From Scytonema millei VB511283 (GTDB taxonomy: Bacteria; Cyanobacteriota; Cyanobacteriia; Cyanobacteriales; Chroococcidiopsidaceae): a stretch of DNA of 64,000 nucleotides. Of the stretch, positions 51,730 through 59,205 are shown in pieces; the first letter of the stretch is position 1, and the number at the start of each line of letters is the position of its first letter. The translations under genes and the position numbers were made by a program. The stretch is from the NCBI RefSeq assembly GCF_000817735.3, contig NZ_JTJC03000004.1, forward strand, positions 186,001-250,000, in the 5' to 3' direction. The notes under the pieces are model-generated. The model was not told the origin of the DNA and did not search any database. It saw nothing but the letters and a program-made list of their open reading frames with translations.

Positions 51730-52740
51730 ACGTGAGTTCGACGGTGGGAGATGAGCCAAAAAGAAAAAAGAGACCTATGCTCAAAATACACAGCGCTCGG
51801 CCTCAGTTATGAATAGCACCATTGTATCTCGCCTAGATGTGACGCAAATTTTTTGTGAGGTAGACGACTTCTATCAAACCTTTGAACGACATTGGCAGCA
51901 ACAGATGCTATTGACGGCAAGTTGTGGAGAACGCTTGTGTCGCTCTCGTTTAAGTCTGAGTGAGGTGATGACGATAGTAATTGCTTTTCATGGCTCGGGA
52001 TATCGTACTTTTAAAGAATTCTACACGCTACAAGTCCTACCAGGCTGGCGTCAAGCTTTTCCTCATCTAGTCAGCTATACTCGTTTTGTCGAATTGATGC
52101 CTTGGTCGTTGATGCTGTTATGCTGCTTTGTACAGACCCGTAAGGGAGAAGTCACTGGCATTTCATTCATTGATTCAACTCCGATTGAGGTGTGTCATCC
52201 AAAACGTTCTAGAAGCCATCGTGTGTTTGAAGGCATGGTGGGTTGGAGCAAAAATTCGGTCGGGTGGCACTATGGGTTTAAGCTGCACCTAATTATCAAT
52301 GACCGAGGCGAGTTGCTAGCTTTTAAGCTGACCCCTGGCAATGTAGATGACCGCAAGCCTGTGCCGGACTTAACCCAAGACCTAATTGGTAAGCTATTTG
52401 GCGATCGTGGTTATATATCTCAGGAATTGTTTGAGCAACTCTATCAGCAAGGCTTGGAGTTAATTACACGGCGTAAGAAGAAGATGAAGCAACAGTTGGT
52501 CAAGTTGATCGACAAAATTCTCTTACGTAAGCGAGCCTTAATTGAAACAGTTTATGACCAACTGAAGAACATTTCTCAAATCGAGCATTCCCGACATAGA
52601 AGCATCTGGAATTTCCTGGTCAACTTGTTAGCTGGATTAACAGCTTATACTTATTTGCCCCGAAAACCTTCTCTCGATTTAGAACCCAAAGGCTTACCTG
52701 CTCTTCCTCCTGCTGTCTTTTAACCCCGTCGAACTCACGT
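51730..52740 (+). mobile_element. IS982-family insertion sequence, 1011 bp, apparently complete
   Basis: Terminal inverted repeats ACGTGAGTTCGACGG (51730-51744) and CCGTCGAACTCACGT (52726-52740) match perfectly over 15 bases. They are flanked by the direct repeat TGGGTAA (51723-51729 and 52741-52747), the target duplication; the boundary could shift by one base. The single transposase gene fills the element. Intact ends, an intact gene and a clean duplication indicate recent transposition. Confidence 0.93.
51809..52723 (+). CDS. IS982-family transposase
   Basis: A 304-residue DDE transposase. Catalytic residues are D122 (SFIDSTPIEVCH), D199 (LFGDRGYIS) and E246 (RALIETVYDQLK). The family features SRLSLSEVMTIVIAFHGSGY and HYGFKLHLIINDRGE are clear. 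The frame is full length without frameshift, so the element may be active. Confidence 0.95.
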   Translation: MNSTIVSRLDVTQIFCEVDDFYQTFERHWQQQMLLTASCGERLCRSRLSLSEVMTIVIAFHGSGYRTFKEFYTLQVLPGWRQAFPHLVSYTRFVELMPWSLMLLCCFVQTRKGEVTGISFIDSTPIEVCHPKRSRSHRVFEGMVGWSKNSVGWHYGFKLHLIINDRGELLAFKLTPGNVDDRKPVPDLTQDLIGKLFGDRGYISQELFEQLYQQGLELITRRKKKMKQQLVKLIDKILLRKRALIETVYDQLKNISQIEHSRHRSIWNFLVNLLAGLTAYTYLPRKPSLDLEPKGLPALPPAVF

Positions 52741-52886
52741 TGGGTAAAATACACGTCCGTAGGGGCGCAAGCCGCGCGCCCCTACCCGTATCACGCACAC
52801 AATCGAAAATTGCTATAACCAACGGATTTCAACATTTCTGGTAATCTCAGATATAAGTAAAGCAGCAGGGTCAGTGTAGTATCGGT

Positions 52887-54248
52887 ATGAACTTTGACCA
52901 AGCACTTGAAATAACCAACAAAGTTGTGTTTGCCCAGTGGGGCAGGCATCTGAGTGACGTAGAAACTGCTATTCTCATGGGTGCTTGGCAAAGTCAGACC
53001 TACGAGCAGACGGCTGAGACTGCGGGTTATTCTGTCAGTTACTTGACGCGCGATGTCGGTCCCAAATTCTGGAAGCTCTTGAGCAAAGCTTTAGGAGAAA
53101 ATGTCAGTAAAACTAACTTTCGCGCCGCCTTAGAGCGTCAGTGGCGCGAGTCGATGCATGAATCTCAAGGGCAAAAAGAGAGGGAGATGCAAAGTGCATC
53201 TGTTAGCCCCAAGCCTGACTTTTTAGAATTTCCTGGCGGACCAGTACCGCTTGATTCCCTATTTTACATCGAGCGTCCGCCGATTGAAGCACTTGCCTAT
53301 ACCCAAATTAGCAAACCTGGGAGCCTACTGCGACTTAAAGCTCCCAGGCAGATGGGAAAAACATCCCTAATGCATAGAATTTTGGCTCATGCCAAACAGC
53401 AGGGGTTTCACACCGTGCTGTTAAGCTTGCAGCGAGCAGACAGTAGTATTTTCACGTCCTTGGATAAATTCTTACGCTGGTTGTGTGCGAATGTTAGCCG
53501 TCAGTTGAATTTAGAGTCGAGGCTGGATGATTATTGGGATGAGGATATTGGCAGTAAAGTCAGCTGCTCGTTATATTTCCAAGAATTTTTACTGGCAGAA
53601 ATTGACTCTCCAATGGTTTTGGCTTTGGATGAAGTCAATCGGATTTTCGAGTATCCTGAAATCTCTAGCGATTTTCTGCCACTGCTGCGCTCCTGGTATG
53701 AAGATGCTTCGGAATTGGAGATTTGGAAAAAACTCCGACTGGTGGTAGTTCATGCTACGGAAGCTTATATCCCTCTAGATATCAATCAATCTCCTTTTAA
53801 CGTGGGATTACCAATTAAATTACCAGAATTTAGTTTGGAGCAAGCGCAGGAGCTGGCAGTACGTCATCGTCTGGATTGGAGTAAGAGCGAGGAGGGGGTG
53901 AAAAATCTAGCTCTCTTGCTAGCAATGGTGGGGGGACATCCCTATCTGATCCGCATTGCGCTTTATCATTTGGCACGCCAGGAGGTGAGCCTAAACCAAC
54001 TTCTACAAACTGCTCCTACAGTTTCTGGAGTCTATAGCGATCGCTTGCGGGGTTATCTTGCTAATCTCCAAGAGCATCCCGAACTAGCAACAGCATTCAA
54101 GCGAGTCGTCACATCTACTGAACCCGTGCAATTAGAAGCGATCGCTGCCTATAAATTAGAAAGTATGGGACTAGTCAAGCTGGAGGGAAATTTGGCAACG
54201 CCAAGCTGTGAGTTGTATCGATTGTATTTCCGCGAGCAATTAGGCTAA
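52887..54248 (+). CDS. AAA-like ATPase with vMAP-type N-terminal HTH domain
   Basis: A 453-residue protein. Residues 1-80 (VFAQWGRHLSDVETAILMGAW, then YEQTAETAGYSVSYLTRDVG) match the helix-turn-helix domain named after vWA-MoxR-associated proteins. An AAA-like NTPase follows with Walker A APRQMGKTSLMHRIL (about 152) and Walker B VLALDEVNRIF (about 250), then a winged-helix-like tail. The next gene starts four bases after the stop and carries a second copy of the same ATPase class. Such proteins are proposed in counter-invader or signalling systems; no effector is visible here. The gene starts about 70 bases after the IS-bearing repeat. Confidence 0.85.
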   Translation: MNFDQALEITNKVVFAQWGRHLSDVETAILMGAWQSQTYEQTAETAGYSVSYLTRDVGPKFWKLLSKALGENVSKTNFRAALERQWRESMHESQGQKEREMQSASVSPKPDFLEFPGGPVPLDSLFYIERPPIEALAYTQISKPGSLLRLKAPRQMGKTSLMHRILAHAKQQGFHTVLLSLQRADSSIFTSLDKFLRWLCANVSRQLNLESRLDDYWDEDIGSKVSCSLYFQEFLLAEIDSPMVLALDEVNRIFEYPEISSDFLPLLRSWYEDASELEIWKKLRLVVVHATEAYIPLDINQSPFNVGLPIKLPEFSLEQAQELAVRHRLDWSKSEEGVKNLALLLAMVGGHPYLIRIALYHLARQEVSLNQLLQTAPTVSGVYSDRLRGYLANLQEHPELATAFKRVVTSTEPVQLEAIAAYKLESMGLVKLEGNLATPSCELYRLYFREQLG

Positions 54249-54252
54249 GCCT

Positions 54253-55803
54253 ATGAACGTATACGAATATCAAGTTGGTGGCAGTCTCAAAATGGATGCT
54301 CCTAGCTACGTGGAGCGACAGGCTGACGCTGAACTGTATCAGGCATTGCTTAGAGGTGAGTTTTGTTATGTTTTTAGCTCCCGGCAAATGGGCAAATCTA
54401 GCCTGCGGCTGAGAACTCGGCATCGTTTAGAAGCAGGAGGTTTCAGATGTGCCTCGATCGACATGACACGGATCGGCAGCGAAAATATTACTCCGGCTCA
54501 GTGGTACAAGGGTGTGATGGTCGATCTGTTAAGAGGCTTCAATCTCTTTGGCAAAATCAATTTCAAAGCTTGGTGGCAAGAACGAGAAGATTTATCTCTC
54601 CTCCAGCGATTCAGCCAATTTATCGAAGACATTTTGTTAGTCCAAATTAACAGCGAGAAAATCTTTATTTTTGTTGATGAAATTGATAGCGTTCTCGGAC
54701 TTAATTTTCCTACTGAAGATTTTTTTGCCTTGATTCGAGCTTGTTACAACCAGCGAGCGGAGAATCCAGAATATAACCGCCTGACTTGGGCGCTATTTGG
54801 GGTAGCAACGCCTTCAGATTTAATTGCCGATCGCCATCGAACTCCATTCAATATCGGTAAATCTATCGACTTGCATGGCTTCGATCTATCAGAAGTCCAG
54901 CCGCTAGCAGCTGGGTTAGAGGATAAGGTAGCTAATCCGATATCTGTACTCAAAGATATCTTGGCTTGGACAGACGGACAACCATTTCTGACTCAGAAAC
55001 TTTGTCAAATTGCGATTCAGGAAAGGATGAGTGGGAGTCAAGATTTACAGGAATTTACAAGTCTAGAAGGCGAAGATCGATTCAAGCTAGATTACCATCT
55101 ACCGATCGTAAATTATCATCTGATCCGTTTTTATTACCAATTCCCGCCATTAATCTTAGAAAAGCTGGTCAGAATGCACATTATTGAAAACTGGGAAGCG
55201 AAGGACGAGCCAGAGCATTTGAAGACGATCCGCGATCGCTTGCTGCGAAACGAACAGCGTGCTAGTGCTTTGCTAGGTATCTATCAGCAAATTTTACAAG
55301 GAGTTGAAATCCCCGTAGATGACTCTCAAGAGCAAATTGAGTTGTTGTTATCGGGTTTGGTCGTCAAGCACCAAGGACAATTGCAAGTCAAAAACCGCAT
55401 CTATCGAGAAGTATTTAATCAAGCTTGGGTAGAAAAACAATTGGCGAAACTGCGCCCCTACTCCCAGGCGTTAGATGCTTGGTTAATCTCACAAAGACGC
55501 GACTCTTCGCGGTTGTTGCGCGGGCAAGCCTTAGTCGAGGCTCAAGCTTGGTCGCAGGGTAAAAGTTTGAGCGAATTGGATTATCAGTTTTTAGCAGCAA
55601 GCCAAGAATGCGATCGCCGAGAAGTCGAGACGCGATTGGAAGCAGAACGAACTCAAGAAATAGCAGCGCGATTGCTGCAAGAGCGAAAAGCTGCCAAATT
55701 CCAAAAGTTATTTTTAGGCACTTTATGTTTGGTCTTGGCGATCGCTTTAGGATTGGGGGTAGCAACTTTCTTTCAGTCCCATTGGTGCGCGGTGGCAATA
55801 TGA
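54253..55803 (+). CDS. AAA-like ATPase with C-terminal membrane anchor
   Basis: A 516-residue protein with an AAA-like NTPase: Walker A SSRQMGKSSLRLR (about 37-49) and Walker B IFIFVDEIDSVLG (about 136). A helical and winged-helix region follows, then a charged coiled coil (ETRLEAERTQEIAARLLQERKAAK) and one membrane helix (LFLGTLCLVLAIALGLGVATFF). The protein stops 12 residues after the helix. Many cyanobacterial relatives continue past this helix into WD40 or other sensor domains, so this may be a truncated version. It shares an operon with the preceding vMAP-type gene. Confidence 0.85.
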   Translation: MNVYEYQVGGSLKMDAPSYVERQADAELYQALLRGEFCYVFSSRQMGKSSLRLRTRHRLEAGGFRCASIDMTRIGSENITPAQWYKGVMVDLLRGFNLFGKINFKAWWQEREDLSLLQRFSQFIEDILLVQINSEKIFIFVDEIDSVLGLNFPTEDFFALIRACYNQRAENPEYNRLTWALFGVATPSDLIADRHRTPFNIGKSIDLHGFDLSEVQPLAAGLEDKVANPISVLKDILAWTDGQPFLTQKLCQIAIQERMSGSQDLQEFTSLEGEDRFKLDYHLPIVNYHLIRFYYQFPPLILEKLVRMHIIENWEAKDEPEHLKTIRDRLLRNEQRASALLGIYQQILQGVEIPVDDSQEQIELLLSGLVVKHQGQLQVKNRIYREVFNQAWVEKQLAKLRPYSQALDAWLISQRRDSSRLLRGQALVEAQAWSQGKSLSELDYQFLAASQECDRREVETRLEAERTQEIAARLLQERKAAKFQKLFLGTLCLVLAIALGLGVATFFQSHWCAVAI

Positions 55804-56109
55804 GTGAGGGCGATCGCCATCTGTGCGATCGCCACCGTCGTTACAAAAATTCGCTCAAACATGAGCTGTCTGGTTGTAAATAGTTATTATAGCAATCCTA
55901 AATGATTCGTAAATTTTGGGTATTGTTTGTTGACGGTTGACGGCTGACAGTTAACTGTTAACTGTTAACTGGCAACCACCATAACGATAAGTTTATAACT
56001 CAAGTAGGACTGCTATATTGCTAGTTTTTATGGTTCTCTTAACAAAAAATCTATAAATTTCGACCTGATTTTTTAGCATTTGATATTTTTTTACTTGAGT
56101 CGTAGTTTA
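55804..56109. other. Intergenic region with STRR
   Basis: A 306-base gap. An array of the heptamer-like GTTAACT/TGACGGT unit lies at about 55931-55972. HIP1 cores occur at 55810-55832. The 55608-55883 frame overlapping the AAA gene end is not supported. The promoter for the following lipoprotein gene should lie in the AT-rich end. Confidence 0.5.
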
Positions 56110-57555
56110 ATGCCTCACAATTTCATAGAACTGATTAATTGGGTACGGACTTGGCGATCGCAGCGCACGACCTTTCGCTGGCGATACCCATTCATAACGA
56201 TCGCGATCGCGATCGTGGCGATCGCCTGCACTAACAACTCTGAAACAAACCTATCCTCAGTCAACCAGTCTTCAAATGAAAGTCAAGTCTTGAAAGTCTG
56301 GTGGGATAAAGGCTATACCTTGGAAGAAGATGAAGCGTTGCAACAACTTGTGAGCCGCTGGGAGCAACAAACTGGCAACAAAGTCAAGCTTTCTTTCTAT
56401 AACAATGACGAACTCTCGCAAAAAGCTCAAAGGGCAATTCAGGCGGGAAGTCCGCCCGATATCTTAATGAATGATAATGCCGATCGGGTGCTGAATCCGC
56501 GTCTGGCTTGGGAAGGCAAATTAGCAGATGTTTCAGATGCGATCGCACCAGTGAAGCAGTTTTATTCCGACACCGTATTAGCCAGTGTTTATTTTTATAA
56601 CAACCGCAAAAAACAGCGCAGCTATTATGCAATCCCCATTCATCAGGGGATACCTCATATTTTTTACTGGCGAGATTTACTCAAGTTAGCAGGACGGAGC
56701 GAGCAGGATATTCCCCAAGATTGGGATGGCTTCTGGAAGTTTTGGAAACAAATGCAGGAGACTCTACAAACCCAACACAATCAGAAGATTTATGGAATTG
56801 GCTTTCCGCTCTCAGCTGGAGTTGTAGATACCTATGAAATTTTTGAGCAAATTTTAGAAGCCTATGACGTTCAAATTCTAGATGCTCAAGGTCAACTGCG
56901 CGTTGACGATCCCCAAGTCCGCCAAGGCATTATCAAATGTATAGATTGGTACACTCAATTTTACAAACAGGGCTACGTGCCACCAGCGGCAATCAACTGG
57001 CTGAACCCAGACAATAATCGCAGCTTGCTCAATCGCCAGATCGTTATGACTCCCAACAACTCCCTCTCGATTCCTGCTGCTGTGCGCCAACAACCAGACG
57101 TTTACCGCTATAAACTCGGTACAATCGGGTATCCTAATAAACCCAGCGGTAAGCCGATGCGTTATTTAGCTCTAGTTAAGCAAGCGGTTGTCCTCGCCGA
57201 CTCTAAAAACCAGAAGTTAGCTAAGGACTTTCTCGCTTATTTAATCCAACCGCAGATAATCGGAAGTTTTCTCAAGGCTGCGGGAGGGCGTTTTTTGCCA
57301 GTCCATAAACTCGTCTGGAAAGACGCATATTGGACAGACAAGAGCGATCCTCACATCTCCACTGCTGCCCAGCCAGTCATGCAGGAACAAACGCGCCTGA
57401 TTTCTACTGCCCAAAACCCTGCCTATAGCCTAGTTCTCAAGGAGAGTGTTTGGAGTAAGGCTGTGAATAAAGTCGTTGTCAATGACGTTGCTCCCGAACA
57501 AGCAGCAGATGAAGCGATCGCCCAAATTAAGCAAATTTTCGCTCAATGGCAGTGA
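56110..57555 (+). CDS. Family 1 extracellular solute-binding lipoprotein A
   Basis: A 481-residue periplasmic binding protein from ATG 56110. A long basic N-region leads to a hydrophobic stretch and lipobox VAIAC (Cys40). The mature part resembles sugar-binding proteins of ABC transporters: LKVWWDKGYTLEEDEALQQ, WEQQTGNKVKLSFY, PPDILMND and the PNNSLSIPAAVRQ and FLAYLIQP segments. No permease or ATPase gene lies nearby. A paralog follows and then a hybrid kinase, so it may present ligand to the kinase instead of a transporter. Confidence 0.9.
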   Translation: MPHNFIELINWVRTWRSQRTTFRWRYPFITIAIAIVAIACTNNSETNLSSVNQSSNESQVLKVWWDKGYTLEEDEALQQLVSRWEQQTGNKVKLSFYNNDELSQKAQRAIQAGSPPDILMNDNADRVLNPRLAWEGKLADVSDAIAPVKQFYSDTVLASVYFYNNRKKQRSYYAIPIHQGIPHIFYWRDLLKLAGRSEQDIPQDWDGFWKFWKQMQETLQTQHNQKIYGIGFPLSAGVVDTYEIFEQILEAYDVQILDAQGQLRVDDPQVRQGIIKCIDWYTQFYKQGYVPPAAINWLNPDNNRSLLNRQIVMTPNNSLSIPAAVRQQPDVYRYKLGTIGYPNKPSGKPMRYLALVKQAVVLADSKNQKLAKDFLAYLIQPQIIGSFLKAAGGRFLPVHKLVWKDAYWTDKSDPHISTAAQPVMQEQTRLISTAQNPAYSLVLKESVWSKAVNKVVVNDVAPEQAADEAIAQIKQIFAQWQ

Positions 57556-57560
57556 AGAAA

Positions 57561-57666
57561 CAGTTATCAGTTATCAGTTATCAGTTATCAGTTCTGACTT
57601 ACGACTTACGACTTAAACCGTGACTAGTTCTGACTTACGACTTACGACTTACGACTTACGACTTAA
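57561..57666. repeat. STRR block (agttatc and acgactt units)
   Basis: AGTTATC heptamers directly follow the first lipoprotein stop, then two ACGACTT arrays. The second array overlaps the annotated N-terminus of the next gene. Confidence 0.88.
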
Positions 57667-59083
57667 ACATCGCGATCGCTTGAGATTGAGCCATCGCTAC
57701 AAATTTCTAGCATTATTTCTCAGCCTTACAGTTGTTGCTTGTACTCAAAACTCTGAAGTAGAAAACTCGAAAATCAGTGTATCTTCAGCTAGCGGTTCCT
57801 CTACTGAGAGTAGAGCGTTAAATATTTGGTGGGATAAAGGCTTTACCCTAGAAGAAGACGAAGCACTACAACGAGCTGCGAGCCGTTGGGAGCAACAAAC
57901 TGGTAACAAAGTCAAGCTGTCTTTCTATCCCACCGACGAGCTACTACAGAAGGCAGAAAGGGCAATTAGGGCAGGCAAGCCACCCGATCTCTTAATGAGT
58001 CACCGTGCTGGGGAGGAACTAAATCCGCGTCTGGCTTGGGAGGGCAAACTAGCAGATGTCTCAGAGGCGATCGCACCAGTTAAGCAGCTGTATCCCAATT
58101 CGGTACTACAAGCTGTTAATTTTTATAACAACGCAGCTAAAAAGCGAAGTTACTATGCAGTACCAATCTATCAGGCAACTATTCACATCTTCTACTGGCG
58201 GGACTTGCTAGAGCAAGTGGGTCGGCGCGAACGGGATATTCCTAAAGATTGGGATGGCTTTTGGGATTTTTGGTCGCAAGTACAGCGCGATCTGCGAGCA
58301 AAGCAAAAGCGGCAGATTTACGGCTTAGGCTTTCCTTTCTCGATGGGAGCTGTAGAAACCTACTTCTTTTTTGAACAGATTTTAGAAGCCTACGATGTCC
58401 AGATTCTCAACTCCCAAGGTCAACTGCGCGTAGACGATCCCGAAGTCCGTCAAGGCATCGTTAAATGCTTAGAGTGGTATGCCAAATTTTACCGTCAGGG
58501 CTACGTGCCACCAGATGCAACTAACTGGTCAAACCCAGATAACAATCGCAGCTTGCTCAACCGCATTGTGCTGACAACACCCAATTTGACGCTTTCAATT
58601 GCTGCTGCCGTGCGTCAAAATCCGAATGTCTACCGTTATCAGCTAGGTACGATCGAGTTTCCCAATAAACCTAGTGGCAAGCCAATGCGTCTGTTGGTTA
58701 CACTGAGGCAGGCTGTTGTATTTAACCAGTCCCAGCACCAGAAATTAGCCAAGGACTTTCTGGCTTATTTAATCCGACCAGAGGTAACTGGAGCATATTT
58801 CAAAGCTGCGGGAGGACGTTTTTTGCCAGTCAATCGGCAAGTTTGGCAAGATCCTTTCTGGACAGATCCAACCGACCCCCACATCTCAACTGCCATGAAG
58901 CAACTAACTCAGGGTCAAACGCGATCGTTTTATCACGTCCAAAATCCCGCTTATAGCCTAGTTGTGGCGGAGAATCTTTGGGGCAAAGCTCTCAATCGCA
59001 TAGTTGTAGATCGCATATCTCCAGAGCAAGCAGCGGATGAAGCGATCGCGCGGATGAAGCAAATTTTCGCTCAATGGCAGTGA
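57620..59083 (+). CDS. Family 1 extracellular solute-binding lipoprotein B
   Basis: A paralog of the preceding gene, 487 aa from GTG 57620. The first 16 residues (TSSDLRLTTYDLRLK) are just the translated ACGACTT repeat, so the true start may be the in-frame TTG at 57680, giving a compact signal (RLSHRYKFLALFLSLTVVAC) with lipobox VVAC. The mature domain keeps LNIWWDKGFTLEEDEALQR, WEQQTGNKVKLSFY, PPDLLMSH and the closing EQAADEAIARMKQIFAQWQ. Divergence between the two paralogs is concentrated in predicted ligand-facing loops, so they may bind different sugars or related solutes. Confidence 0.9.
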   Translation: MTSSDLRLTTYDLRLKHRDRLRLSHRYKFLALFLSLTVVACTQNSEVENSKISVSSASGSSTESRALNIWWDKGFTLEEDEALQRAASRWEQQTGNKVKLSFYPTDELLQKAERAIRAGKPPDLLMSHRAGEELNPRLAWEGKLADVSEAIAPVKQLYPNSVLQAVNFYNNAAKKRSYYAVPIYQATIHIFYWRDLLEQVGRRERDIPKDWDGFWDFWSQVQRDLRAKQKRQIYGLGFPFSMGAVETYFFFEQILEAYDVQILNSQGQLRVDDPEVRQGIVKCLEWYAKFYRQGYVPPDATNWSNPDNNRSLLNRIVLTTPNLTLSIAAAVRQNPNVYRYQLGTIEFPNKPSGKPMRLLVTLRQAVVFNQSQHQKLAKDFLAYLIRPEVTGAYFKAAGGRFLPVNRQVWQDPFWTDPTDPHISTAMKQLTQGQTRSFYHVQNPAYSLVVAENLWGKALNRIVVDRISPEQAADEAIARMKQIFAQWQ

Positions 59084-59088
59084 ATCAA

Positions 59089-59201
59089 CAGTTATCAGTT
59101 ATCAGTGGCTAGTGACTAGTGACTAGTGACTAGAAAAAGAGTCGAGCCACTAGCCACCAGCCACTAGCCACTTCCCAACTACCAACCACCAACTACCAAC
59201 T
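59089..59201. repeat. STRR block before the hybrid kinase
   Basis: AGTTATC units, then GTGACTA heptamers (about 59106-59132), then CCACTAG/CCACCAG and CCAACTA units. The GTGGCTAGTGACTAGTG-type and CCACTAGCCA-type halves are complementary, so the block can form a hairpin. Confidence 0.85.
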
Positions 59202-59205
59202 TTCC

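Larger units (their letters stand above)
51708..52816. repeat. MITE-like palindromic element, copy 4, split by an insertion sequence
   Basis: The left part ATAGCGGTTTTCAATTGGG (51708 onward) and the right part GGGTAAAATACACGTCC with the core GTAGGGGCGCAAGCCGCGCG and end ATTGCTAT (to about 52816) together give one element of about 91 bp in inverse orientation to copies 1 and 2, matching their length. The IS occupies 51730-52740 inside it. Confidence 0.85.

Noticed and set aside
51548-51784. 78-codon minus-strand frame left of the IS
   Set aside because: It crosses the repeat and the IS left end, so it is composed of unrelated pieces.
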